The notes under the pieces: model-generated | Told to the model about the DNA's origin: nothing | Seen by the model: only the letters and a program-made list of their open reading frames with translations | Database searches by the model: none | Assembly: GCA_037176885.1 (NCBI GenBank) | Contig: JAWWNJ010000046.1 | Coordinates: forward strand, 1,526,092-1,590,091 | Length of the DNA: 64,000 bases | Source: Favolaschia claudopus | Taxonomy: Eukaryota > Basidiomycota > Agaricomycetes > Agaricales > Mycenaceae | Reading direction: 5' to 3' | Part shown: one piece after another, positions 10,751-22,286 of the stretch | Position numbering within the stretch: the stretch's first letter is position 1 | Layout of the letters: each line of letters begins with the position of its first letter | Program-made: the position numbers and the translations under genes

Positions 10751-12942
10751 ATGTCCCGCTCGTTGCCGCCGCATGTCGTCGCAACCGCAGAGCATGTCGC
10801 TCACGCCGCCGCAACCCAAACACGCCTTAACACTGGCAGCCTTGGCAGAAGAGCACTCGACTATCTTCGCGCAAACCAGGACAGAGCCATCAAGCCCGAT
10901 GAACAGGTCAAGATCGTCGCGCGTCGTATGATCAAGGCAGAGCGCGATGAGCGCGTCAACATCACCCAGGCTCTAACTCCAGAGAAAACGTCAGTCTAAT
11001 ATTGTCTTTGGTACATTCGATTCACAATGACTTGTTCAGATATATGGCTGGTTTCACCCGTCCCAAAGAATTGCGTGCCTCCAACTGGTTTCCAGGCGGT
11101 GCTTATCTTGCTCAAGGCAAGGTATACGAGTCTCCGGTCGACGAAGCATATCAACCCTACACCGTCTTTCTGCTGGAATCCAGACACACTGTACGCTATG
11201 GTGTTGGCCGCGTTGAATCTGAGGAATGGATCTACGGAGCTTGCCGCGAGCCCGAACTACTTGGCGTTTTGAAGAAGTACAATTCAGACACCGCACCACA
11301 GTACGTTTTGGAGGCGATGGACAATGCCCGCTGGCCGGAGGGGCCTCAGCTGAAGCCTAAACCACAACAGCAATGGTGGCTCGACGCCGAAGATTTGAGG
11401 CAAACTCACGAAGAACTTGGGATACCGGAATACAAATCAAGGCGGTTGGAGATCAAGGCGCACTACCTACGCACATACTTCAGAAAAACGGGAAACCCCA
11501 CTCGCGCCTTTCATTCTTCCCCCATTCTCCTCACAAACCAAAACCTCCAATCCAGCCCCTCCATCTTCCTCCCAGACACAGTAGAAGAATGGGACTACCT
11601 CCAAACCCCCCGCCAACCCAACGCCGACGCCGTAACCCGCGCAGAATACATCCCCACCCTCAGAGACACGCCCTTCTGGCGCCCCCTCCTTACCATCACC
11701 GCCGCCAGCCGCCCCATCGCCCTCAGCATTCTGCGCCGCTGCCACGGCCTTGATCGCGGGCTGCCCTACCACTCCGTCCTCGACAACGACGACAAAAAGT
11801 GCCGTTCGTCCTACGGCATGCGCATGCGCACCATCCGCATCAACCGCATGCGCCAAATCGCGCTTCAACTCGCGCAGGCCCTCGCGGGCTTCCGCGGGGG
11901 GCTCATCGGCGTGCGCTTCGAGCCCGACACCATGGGCCGCGGCATCGCAGGCGAGGGCCTCGCGGACCCTATCCCCTACGACAAACGCGTTTTGAGTATC
12001 GGCGTCGCGCAGTGGTATCGCCTCGCTGACGAAATAAAGGAGTCGTTCCTTGCTGATGCGGCTGAATCGATCCCCGGGCGCAGCGCATTCGAGGTTAATG
12101 GTTTGGATGATTGGGGGAATCGGAGGGCGGATGGGGGGGAGGTGGTTCCGTGGCGGGCGTATGCAGACACGCCTGTGGATCGGTTGAAGCGCGAGGCGTG
12201 GTATAAAGAGTACGTGCATTTGTTGCTGGCGGAGAAGGCGTTTGCGACGTGGGCGAAGGAGAAGCAGGAGGCGAGGAGGCCGATGCTGATACGCGCTGAG
12301 TTCAAACCGACGCAACCCGCGAAGGTGAAAGTGCGTCTTGCGCAGGACAAGGGGGAGAAGGAAGACGAGACCGTCCTCAACGAAGAAGGCGAGGCGGAGG
12401 AGGTCGTAAAGACGCAACCGCCGAAGGTGAAAAGGAGGAAAGCGCGTCTTGCTCAGCGGGAGCACGACGACGACGAGGAGGAGGAGGAGAAGGAAGACGA
12501 CATCGTGCTCAACGAAGAACTCGAGGCGGAGGACTCCGAGGACGAGGAAGTCGTGGAAGAGAAACACGAATGGCGCGGCCCGCTCAACACTCCCCAAAAC
12601 CACCCCATCGTCTACATGACGCCCAAATCCTTCCAAGCCTTCCTCCAATCCAAATCCGACACCTTCGACTCCTCGTACCTCACCGCCGCCTCCCCATTCC
12701 CCGACTTCGTCCTGTGCAAACCCAACGGCAAGCCCGTGGTTGGCGAAAGGAATTCCGAGACGGGGAAGATCGAGACGAAGGGGATGATTCGGATTGCGCC
12801 GACGTATGGGAGGCTTGTGGTGAAGAGGAGGCTGGAAATGTATAATTATACGAGGACGTTTCAGCTTGCGATGATTATTGCGTCGCAGAGTGGGGGTGGG
12901 AGGATTGATTCGCCCAAATTTTTGCAGAATAATAGAACGTAG
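10751..12942 (+). CDS. Unknown protein of 713 residues, possibly mitochondrial
   Basis: Two exons (10751-10989, 11040-12942; intron donor GTCAGT) join as EKT|YMAGFTRPKELRASNWF. I do not recognise the family. The N-terminus MSRSLPPHVVATAEHVAHAA is rich in A, R and S with no acidic residue in the first 13 and could be a mitochondrial targeting peptide; this is inference. The central part is globular (WDYLQTPRQPNADAV, FWRPLLTITAASRPIALSIL). An acidic insert at about 12310-12570 consists of two tandem copies of one unit (TQPAKVKVRLAQ and TQPPKVKRRKARLAQ, each followed by an acidic run with VLNEE). The C-terminal block (IVYMTPKSFQAFLQSKSD) is again globular. Codon third positions change from C-rich to G-rich twice along the gene. 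Confidence 0.8.
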
Positions 12943-13319
12943 GGAGTCTGTTTTTGATTTTAGATGGGTGGGAGCGCGTCGGTTGGGTTGCTGCATACTC
13001 ACCATTCTTACTGTATTTTTATCGCCATTTACTTACTTATGTAGTATATACAAACCACCACCCCTTCACCTTAGCAGAAGTATAATCAACGATTCGTTCA
13101 ACCGCTAATGCATTACAATCCACAAAATATAGCGACAGCGAAGGTTGAAGAGAAAAACCAAGGGGATGGATGTAAACGAGTGGACAGCGTTTTGTAGGGT
13201 ATATAAAACACGTTTTGTACGAGCACAATTGGTGAAGCAAAGCCAGGCCATTATCCAAACAGAATTGTCGAACGAGAGGTAGCTAAGGATGGGACGGAAA
13301 CCCCAGGGGTGAGGTACAC

Positions 13320-14824
13320 TCATCGCCTGCCGGTGCCACGACCATACCCGACCTGGAGGTTGTCGAGCTCCGCCTCGAGCTGCTTGATGGCACTGTGCGC
13401 AAGCTCGAGGTCTTTGTTGAGGCGATCGCGTTCGGCGATGAGCTGCGTGCAAAAAAAACACATGTTTAGTTCATCTCATCTCATCTATAATAGAGGAAAG
13501 AAGAGGAAGGAAGCTTACATGTTGCTCCCACTGCCTGAACCTCGACTCCTCCGCCTTGACCTGCTCCGTGAAGCGCTTGCGCAGCTGCTCCTCCTCGTCC
13601 TTGAACTTGGGGTTGTCGCTCTTCTTGACCTTGGGCTCGCCGAACTTGCGCGTCTCCATCTGCGACTGGCGGTAGTTCTCGTAGTGCGATTCCTCCGTCG
13701 TGGAGATGAGGTCGAGCATGTGCGTGCGGATGAGGAGGGAGCGCAGCTTCTTGAAGTCGCAGTGGTTCTCATTCTCGACTAGAAAGTACATCGACGTGAG
13801 TAAAGGCGCGAAGATGGATGGAGGGAATATGCAACGCACCCTCAGCCACTCCCCACAGATATTCACGGCCCTTGACGACGCGACCGTCGGGGGTTTTGAC
13901 GTCTTCTGTGGAACCGATGATGGAGAATGGGATGGCGTCCTGGAGAATGCGAGCGTGCTCTGCGCTCTCGTCGTCGGCCTCAATGGGGGGAGTGTAGATA
14001 CGGATGCCCTGGGCCGCAATGACCTCGCGAATCTATGTACGAGGAAGATTAGGTCTGCATCAAAAGGTTGACGTAAAGATATATGCGCACGCGTTGCTTG
14101 AAGGTGAAGAGGTCATTCTGGGTGAGGGTGTCGGCCTTTGCTACGACGGGGATGAGATTGACGCGGGTGCCGAGACGCTTCATGATCTCAATGTCGAGCG
14201 GCTTGAGGCTAAGTATTTTCATTAGGTACAAACGCGAAAGAAGAGAAGGAGGGCGAAAGCGTACGTGTGTCCGGTGGGTCGGATGAAGTAGAGACATGCG
14301 TGGACGCGCAAGTCGGTCTTTTCGTGGCGCTGGGGCTGCTGCTCCTGGCGCATGTAGGCTTCATGCTGGTCGTCAATGAACTCGACAATAGGGGACCAAG
14401 AGTCGCGGTTGTTGACGTAGTCGCCGAACCCGGGGGTGTCGATGACGGTGAGCTTGACCTTGAACTGCTTCTCCTCGAGCTCGGCCTTGATGATCTCGAC
14501 CTCTGTGAGCTTGTCCATCTGCTTGACATGGCGCTTGCTGTAGTTCTTTGGAGGAGACAGCTCGGTGGAGAAGAGGGTGTTGATGAGAGTGGTCTTTCCC
14601 AGTCCCGACTCGCCTATATAGTGTGCAGTTAAGTACGTGGTTTTTTGTGGAAGGACACGGCCAGAGCGTACCAACGACCATGATGGTGAAGTGCGCCCCA
14701 CGCTTGGCTACTATTTTGTGTTTCTGCAAAGAGAATAAGCATTTCAGAAAAGAGATAGAGGAGGACTACAGACTTGGTTAGGGAGATTTGCGATACCAAT
14801 ACCATCGACAATTGGGGCAGCCAT
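13320..14824 (-). CDS. CDC12: Septin, Cdc12/AspC type
   Basis: Seven exons separated by six short introns. P-loop [15 protein letters not shown], switch region [18 protein letters not shown]4 motif AKADTL and the septin unique element near [20 protein letters not shown] are all present. The start [17 protein letters not shown] and the pattern [18 protein letters not shown] fit the Cdc12/AspC class rather than Cdc3, Cdc10 or Cdc11. The C-terminus is a coiled coil ([20 protein letters not shown]). Known role: GTP-binding subunit of septin filaments at septa and the hyphal cortex. The last intron splits WEQH|LIAERDR. The gene is divergent from the DUF1992 gene, with 88 bp between the two start codons. 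Confidence 0.95.
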
Positions 14825-14912
14825 TTTTGCGACGAAGAGTGAACGAACGAGTTGACCAGACCAAGTTTTATTCAAAGGCACAAGCCAAGCACAATCACAC
14901 CGCCACCTCTGC
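14825..14912. promoter_or_regulatory. Short bidirectional promoter, septin / DUF1992 gene
   Basis: Only 88 bp separate the ATG of the septin gene (minus) from the ATG of the DnaJC28-like gene (plus). Both untranslated leaders and core promoters must lie here or overlap the coding parts. I see no clear TATA box. The start at 14913 could be moved downstream if the true leader is longer, but no better Met precedes the presequence. Confidence 0.5.
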
Positions 14913-16420
14913 ATGCTAATCCTACCTCGCTTAACCCTCAAATGTCCTCCTCGCTTTTCAACCTCCAGTCTCCGTCGCTGCCCTGCTAATCCTCCCGCAC
15001 CGGAATATCCACAAACTGAACCTGCAAATGAATTCGCCAAACCCTTGACCGGAAGCGCAAAACTATTTGCGGACGCTGCACGAGAAGAGGCAGAAGCTCA
15101 GCCTTCACGCGTCGTTGACCGTCAAGAAGACTTGAATTGGACTGGCGATGAACGCATCGAGGATACTGTCAATATTTTCGTTTGCAAGGAGACCAGAATA
15201 ATTCTCATTCGTCAACTGCAGGTTCTGCGTATGCTCATCGACAAGTACAAACCCCTACGCACAGGGAAAATACAGACAGCCGAAACAAAAATCCGAAATT
15301 CACCACCGCAAGTGCAGGTCTATCAAGAGCTTCCGACGTTAGGTCATACACCACCGCCCACCGGCGGCTCCTGGGCAGATGTCCCCCTCCTGCCGGGCTC
15401 ACCCGACCACCGCCCATGGCATACGGAATTCAAAGTCCCAACTCATGCCCAGGCTTCTATCAGATTCGCGCGCTTCCCTGGCCCCTCATCCGGTTCACGG
15501 CGCACTCCCCTCGGCGCTGAATCAGAGCAAACGCGCAGGGCCGAAAAAGAGATTCATAAGAAAGTCGGCCGTCTCATCGGTGCCCGTGAATCTATCATCG
15601 ACTACCGACTTGGTCTCGGCCCTAATTCCAAGTCAAGTGGTATTTCGCGCATGAACCCCGTATCCGTCAAGGGTTGGACGAGTCTCGTCGAAGACAGGAT
15701 TGAGGTAAGTATTATCTGCGCTCGAAATCTTCATTGCAATACCGCATTTTTGACACTCATGCTGCGGCGTCACAGCGAGCCAGCCGCGCAGGCTTCTTCT
15801 CCACCATCAAAGGCCAGGGCAAACCGCTCACCCGCACAGTCGAAGAATCCAACCCCTTCATCGCGCGTGAAGAGTTCCTCATGAATCGAATCATGAAACG
15901 CAACGGCGCCGTCCCGCCCTGGGTACAGCTGCAAACCGAGCTTGAATCCGCCCTCGCCACCTTCCGCGCTCTACTCCTCGAGGGCTGGACGCGGCACGCC
16001 GTGCGCGAGCTCACCTTCGATGGAGTCAAAGCTAACGCGGATCCCATGACGCTCAAGGCCTTTCGGGACCCGAGCTGGGCCAGGCGCGAGACGAGCTATC
16101 ATACTGCTGCATTGGCGGAGGTGAATGAGAGGGTGGAGAAGTACAACGTCCTGGCGCCGTATGCGGTGCGGAGGCCGCTGTATACGCTCGAGATGGAGCT
16201 GGCGGGTGTGTATGAAAGGGCTGCGGAGGATGTGGTGAGGGCGGTTACGGAGCGTGCTGTGACGACGACGAGGAAGGTGGGGGAGGCGGGGGCGGCTTCT
16301 GGTGCGACGGCTGCGATCAAGTCTGGGAATGTGGACTGGGCTTGGTTGCGGAGATTTGGGCAGACACTGCTTGCTGTTGGACGGAGGCTGGCGCGATTAA
16401 TACGTGTTCGAACGCGGTAG
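14913..16420 (+). CDS. DnaJC28-like protein (DUF1992), probably mitochondrial
   Basis: Three exons, 14913-15167, 15222-15704 and 15776-16420, give 460 residues. The first intron (54 bp) lies in frame without a stop, so a retained form would simply add 18 residues. The N-terminus MLILPRLTLKCPPRFSTSSL is a typical mitochondrial presequence. The conserved DUF1992 core spans the second junction: VEDRIERASRAGFFSTIKGQ, GKPL, NPFIAREEFLMNRIMKRNG and PPWVQLQTELE. Family knowledge: DUF1992 is found in bacterial YhdN-like proteins and in animal DNAJC28. No J-domain is visible here, so despite the name this is a stand-alone DUF1992 protein. Exon 3 shifts from C-rich to G-rich codons. Confidence 0.85.
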
Positions 16421-16555
16421 ACTCGAGTAATATACGACCATGTATCTTTGTAGAAGAAAAAAATGTATCTCTTCCCTGCTCCTTTGAAATATCCAGGTGC
16501 CTACACGCGGTCCAAGCGACAAATCTGATGCCGTAACCATTACGTGGCCATCTGA

Positions 16556-18023
16556 ATGTCTCTCAGCTTCGTGGGTGACTGGCCGACGACGATCTCTCTC
16601 ATATTCGGTGGATGCTGTAGGTTAGCACACTCTCTCCCGTGCTCTCTTTTCTTGCCACCACTCACCTCACCCTCCCATTGGCAGCAATGCAATCACCCTC
16701 GAGCAGCTAACGACAGAATACCCGCTCTCCGGCTCTCTCATTACTGCCTTCCAGTTCCTCGTTATCTCTCTGTATGTCTCTCGATGCTCTGGTTCTGTCT
16801 AAATGAACCAATCCCAGTCACGGCCTCCCAACCCACCTATCCTGGAGCAAGAATGCAAACGGCTTACCTCGACTCGGATTCAAACCCCGGCGCATACCCA
16901 TATCTTCATACCTGATCCAAGTCGCCCTGTTCTATCTCATCTCCCTGCTCAACAATGCGGCGTTCTCGTACCGCATCCCGATGAGCGTGCATATCATATT
17001 CCGCAGCGGGGGGCTGGTGGTTAGTATGCTGTTGGGGTGGGTTGTTAGCGGGAAGAGGTTGGTTTTATTTTTATAATTCATTCTTTTTTCTTTTCTTGTT
17101 GAGTATGGAGCTGATGCGGGGGGATGTGTAGGTATACGGTCTTGCAGGTGTGCTCGGTGTTGGCGGTCACTGTTGGAGTCGTGTTGACCACGTTTTCCGC
17201 CTCTGGAGGTGGAAATGGAAGTGGAAGTAAATCTCAACCCAAGGCCGACGACAATACTTCTGCGGATGCCAACAGTTACACATACTTCCAAGGCATAGCG
17301 ATCCTCACCCTCGCGCTGGTCTTCTCTGGGTTCCTCGGGCTCGTACAGGACTACACGTACTCCACGTACGGTTTGCGCGCTGCGCCGACATCACCATCAG
17401 AAAAAGCGGCAACTCAATCCAGCGGCGCACCCCCAGCGCCGCCGCCGCCGACATGGCAAGAATCCATGTTCTACCTGCACTTCCTCGCGCTCCCCATGTT
17501 TTTCTTTGTCCGACACGACATATCCACGCAACTAACATCCATTAACGCCGGCCCACGCACCTCGCTCTCCGTCCCCCTCCCCGAGTCATTACTCTCAGCA
17601 CTGCACATCCCCCTCCCCCTTCCCTTCTCTTCCTTCCTCTCCACCGGCTCTCCTTTGGGCACAGCAGGCAAACCCCCGCCGCCGATCAGCATCGCATTAA
17701 CCCTACACCGCCCTGCGCTCTCCCTCATCTTCCCGCACGCGTACGTTCCCCTGCTGCTCAATACAATGACGCAGCTGGTATGCGTGGCGGGGGTGCATCG
17801 GTTGACAACGCGGGTGAGCGCGTTGACGGTGACGCTTGTGCTTGTTGTGAGGAAGGCGGTGAGTTTGGTTGTTAGTGTGTTATGGATGGCGGAGAGAGGG
17901 GGAGGGAGGGGTGGGGGGGTGGATTATGGGTTGATGTGGAGTGGGGCGGGGTTGGTGTTGGCAGGGACGGTGGGGTATTCGGTGGCTACTGGGCGGGCGA
18001 AGAGGAAGGAGAAGACGGAGTAA
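16556..18023 (+). CDS. YEA4: UDP-N-acetylglucosamine transporter, Yea4/SLC35B4 type
   Basis: Four exons, 16556-16620, 16685-16771, 16818-17057 and 17132-18023, give 427 residues. The UAA nucleotide-sugar transporter signature is clear: LIFGGCCSNAITLEQLTTEY, then IQVALFYLISLLNNAAFSY and IPMSVHIIFRSGGLVVSMLL. About ten hydrophobic segments are spread through the protein; the C-terminal SALTVTLVLVVRKAVSLVVS is the usual transporter motif. The tail RAKRKEKTE is lysine-rich, as in ER-retained family members. A proline/glycine-rich loop (about 17370-17690) is longer than in yeast. Known role: carries UDP-GlcNAc into the ER or Golgi lumen in exchange for UMP, for chitin and glycan synthesis. Confidence 0.9.
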
Positions 18024-18250
18024 ATTATTATGGAGGGAAGGATTTCACGCGGATTTATGGAGATTATATCATACACATACTTATATGCATTCGAGGTATA
18101 CTATACAACATGGCATGAGGGTTATAGAGTACAGGCACGAGAATAAACAATCGGATTGAATCCAAAATCGGAGTGGTGGTGTGGTCTGTGCGCAAGTCCG
18201 TGAGCAACGGAAAAGAAACGCAAAACCAATGTGACTCACACGGGGGGCGT

Positions 18251-18728
<478 letters not shown>

Positions 18729-18864
18729 GTTTGTGAGTTGTTGCTTGAGGAGGGTGGTGGTGGTGGTGGTTGGTGGGAGAGAGGCGCGGTAAACAAACGC
18801 GTAAACAATGCAAAATATGATCGCGTTTGATGGAGTTCGCTTGCTGACAGCTCAGACAACTTAC

Positions 18865-19008
18865 TGTACATCGCCGCGACTCGGTGTAGGCTTTGCGCAG
18901 CCTCTCGGCGCGCTTTTCTTCTGCTGGGCGTTGTAGCCAGTCGAATCTGACCAGCTCTCCTTTCTCGTCCTCCTCTTTCATTTCCCGCATCCGATCTTGG
19001 AAGAGCAT
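18865..19008 (-). other. Possible upstream exon or small gene ahead of histone H4
   Basis: A frame of 48 codons starts MLFQDRMREMKEEDEKGEL and runs to ESRRCT, directly followed by a consensus donor GTAAGT. The composition is protein-like (charged, helix-forming) and not repetitive. No matching acceptor leads to a convincing continuation before the H4 ATG at 18728. It could be a separate small gene, a 5' leader exon of H4, or chance. Confidence 0.3.
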
Positions 19009-19254
19009 TTAGTCTCTCTTCCTCTGAGACGATGGAACAGCAGCAGCCGTCACTGAATATTACCGAATGCCAATGGAAAATCGACATATAGTTCGTATGT
19101 GTTTCATTGTTCAAGTTCGTTATTTCGCACCCGCTGAGTTCGCGTAGTTCCAGGCTTCATTGAGTATAGCTTCTGCCTTGCAGGGAGTTACGCTTCTCAT
19201 TTTCCACATATCTTATCGAATGATACAGGACAGCAGCGTAAAGAAATAATTCCG

Positions 19255-21026
19255 TTATTCCATCACAAGCAAAGACACAGCATGTATTGGGAGCGCAAAC
19301 TGAATATCAATTATTCCATCTGTCAGCTGCAAGATGGACGCGGGACGCAAACTCTGGAGCATCCCCGCCTTTTTCAAGCCAGAAATCTGCTCCTGCGTCG
19401 GGTTCTGCGGCGACCCAAGCTCCAGCCACGCAGCGTACGCGTTGCTGTGCGTTTCGTCGATGCGGTAGTGCGTCAGCTCAATCGTTTCCCGCCCTTCGAA
19501 CGCCCCAGAGACTCGCAGCGCGATCTGCGCATCCGGCTTGGGCAGCGCGTCGTCGTGGTAGTTCCATATCATTAGGGCCATTCTACTCCCGTCTTCGGAC
19601 ACCGAGCCCAGAACCCCGACATCCGAATCCCCCCCGTGTACGCTATTCTCCAGCACATCCCCCAACCCCGCCTGCCCCGTGCTGTTCGCCTCGACACGCC
19701 CTCCCTGCATCATCCCAAACATGCGGAAGATATTCAGAATGGGCTTGTCGATCTGGTTCGTCGACAACACTCTGAACCCGTCGAAATAGGGATGATCATC
19801 GTACTCGAACGCCCAGGTGAGGGCGCCGGTGAGGTTGACGCGGTGCTGCGCCGCGAGGTCGATCTGGCGTGCGAACGCAGCGGCGGTATACGATGGGTAG
19901 ATCAGCCCATTGCGGTAGTCGACCTCCGGCGAGAGACACGCAGCACACGAGTCCGGGTCGTCTTCCCCGATGACGATAGGCAGCTCGCTCAGCGTGCCGC
20001 CGAAGGAGCTGATCACGCTGAACGCGTCGTCGACGTTTTGCAGCGAGCTCGCCATGTTCATGCGCAGGTGTCCAGGGGTGGCGTCGGTCGCGTTGATGAA
20101 GGTCGGGGAGCCTTTGGCGTGGAAAGAGATGAAGTCGAGCGGGGCGCCGGTTCTTTTTGTGTTGGCGGCATTTTGACCGTTGAGGGTGTGGTTTAGGAAT
20201 AAACCGAGCCAGTCCCCCGCGGCGCCGCCTGCGACCTCCGCACCGCCGACTGTGGCGTTTGGGAGCGCTCGCAAGACACCGTCAACGGCGTAGTCGTAGA
20301 GCATGAAATACTCGTCCTCCGTGCCGTTCCAATATGCGATGTTCGGTTCGTTCCATACCTGGACGGTCAAATCAAATTCTTCAATTGTCCCTATAGTCTT
20401 CAAACGAAAACCCATACCTCCCAATACCAACTCCCCACCTCTTCAGCGCCGTATCGCTCCACACAATGCTTCGCCCACTGAAATATCAGCTCTCCCCACT
20501 TGCTCCAGGACGTCGGCGGATTCGTCCACCCCGTAAAAATATTATCCGCACTCGCGCCGCCATTAAATTCAAACGAATACGGATCCGGGAACACACTCAG
20601 CGCCTTCGGCATGAATCCCGTTTGCACATACGGCTTGACGCCGTTCTCCAAATACGCGTCGAAAATGAGGTCCGTGGTCGTGAAGTTGTATATCGGATTC
20701 CCGTCTGCGTCCTCGGTGTACGCGTCGGTGCAGCCCCATTTGAGCTGATGCGGCGCCGTATCGTTGGAGGGGTCGCACGTTGTCAGGAGGTTGTGTGTCC
20801 GGAAATACGTCTGCTGTGGCCCGCCGAGGGCCCCCAGGTGGGATAGCAGCGCCCGGCCATCGGGGTAAGTCGCGTAGTTGGGCTCGTCGCAGCCGAAGAA
20901 ACGCGCGATGGGGGGGAGGTCGCCGAGGGATGTTGAGGCGCTGACGCTGATGTTCACTTGTCGCGCGGTGGCGAGGCGAATGCCTGTAAGTGCGACGAAG
21001 AGAAGTGGGGGCGAAAATATACTCAT
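19255..21026 (-). CDS. Secreted glycoside hydrolase, GH39 type
   Basis: Two exons (20418-21026, 19255-20358; 59-bp intron) give 570 residues. A signal peptide is visible: MSIFSPPLLFVALTGIRLAT, probably cleaved near ARQ. The junction restores WYWEVWNEPNIAYWNG, in which NEP carries the acid/base glutamate of clan GH-A. LPIVIGEDDPDSCAACLSPE could contain the nucleophile glutamate on a later strand, but this is less clear than the acid/base. FFGCDEPNYATYPDG and TYFRTHNLLTT fit the N-terminal GH39 barrel. There are many potential N-glycosylation sites. Known family activities are beta-xylosidase and alpha-L-iduronidase; fungal relatives are mostly untested, so the substrate is open. Confidence 0.8.
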
Positions 21027-22286
21027 GACGTTCGTTCAATGAGGTATGAAGTTCTTTGCTGCGACGTTTTTATGCTCGGTGGCGAAGCCGGGGCGGACAC
21101 TCACGCAAGTCTTCTGCGACCCCATGATTTCGTGTCGGAGCTCTGCGTTCGATGAGGGTCGATGTTGGTTCACCTAACTCTGTGTCAATCTGTTTGTCAT
21201 AACTTGTACTCAGGTTTTCGAAACTTGATCTGGTCACCCACAGAAACCGCGACATCTTTGAGCTCCTCCGTCCTTCGTAACTTACACATTTGACTTGCAT
21301 TTGACGCTGCAAAGTGCGGGCCGACACGGGCCGTCCCAGCAGTCAGCCGCCTCGCGCTGAACTTCCGACGATTCCACTTGCGCTCCCACTCCCCAAAACG
21401 CTTCACCTATCGAGAGCGAACATGGTGACAGACTCTCAACGCGACGAGTCGACGACAGCTTCACTCTTCATATTTCTCATGGGAACCAGCGGATCCGGTT
21501 ACTGCAGCTGGTCTCTACGTACCGCGTCAATAACTGCGCCCTGGTCTCCTTCACATGGTATACGGATCATAACGACAATCTTTGCACAAATCTCCGTGTA
21601 TGTGCGCAGCTCTTCGGAAGCTTCCCCATCGTCGCTCAATGAAACCGACGGAAGCCGACGGAGCGGTGTTTTGAATACGAACGACGCGACGTCGCCTATC
21701 AACGAATTCATTTTGAACAGATAGTACCGAACCTTGCTGAACAGATCGAAACCACTCAGGTCCTTTGTTTCCTCTCGAATGCGCTCCAAGCTCAGTGACA
21801 GACTCAGCTAATAACGAGCGTCGAGACCAAGTACATACCAGCACAAGTTTGATTCTGATCATGGTATATTATGATTTTACAGTTTTACTACGCGTTACAG
21901 TGACCTTCTGAATCTGCGCGATGCGATCTGAAAATGGCATGGGTATCAACGCCTGTTGATTCACAAACAGACGCCAAGCGCTTAGCGCAAACCACACCCA
22001 GACGACCACACCGCACAGATGAGGCTCGAACGCGGCCAGATTACCTAGGCTCTAAACGTATCAATAACGAAAGACGAAGAAATAAAGAATAATAAATGAA
22101 ATTCATAGAACCAACGCAGGAACGGCCGATAAAAAAAGCAAACAATCAACAAGATAAAACACGCATTCGGTTTCGAGTTCGGTTGGGGTAATAAGTACAA
22201 CAAAAACGACAGTGGGCGGTCAACGTGCACGTTGCTCGATGTGGGAATCTCATACATTCAATCGCAAGACGGGGGAGTTTGTGTGT
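21027..22286. other. Mostly intergenic, one possible small gene inside
   Basis: Shared upstream region of the GH39 gene followed by the 3' side of the membrane-protein gene. The only candidate in it is the small frame at 21499-21862, listed separately. The stretch 21863-22286 shows no motif. Confidence 0.35.
21499..21862 (-). CDS. Possible small hypothetical protein of about 100 residues
   Basis: The frame from Met 21789 runs MERIREETKDLSGFDLFSKV and continues with RYYLFKMNSLIGDVASFVF to a stop at 21499. An upstream Met at 21862 (MIRIKLVL) is followed by a GTATGT donor and a TTAG acceptor that would join in frame and give a hydrophobic start, but the implied intron is only about 31 bp, too short for this genome. 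No family is recognised. Composition looks coding; the evidence is otherwise weak. Confidence 0.3.

Noticed and set aside
11467..13005. Open frame of 512 codons on the minus strand, opposite the unknown 713-residue gene
   Set aside because: It is rich in R, L, P, H and E runs, as expected for the shadow of a GC-skewed coding strand. The plus-strand gene has a clean intron and globular blocks.
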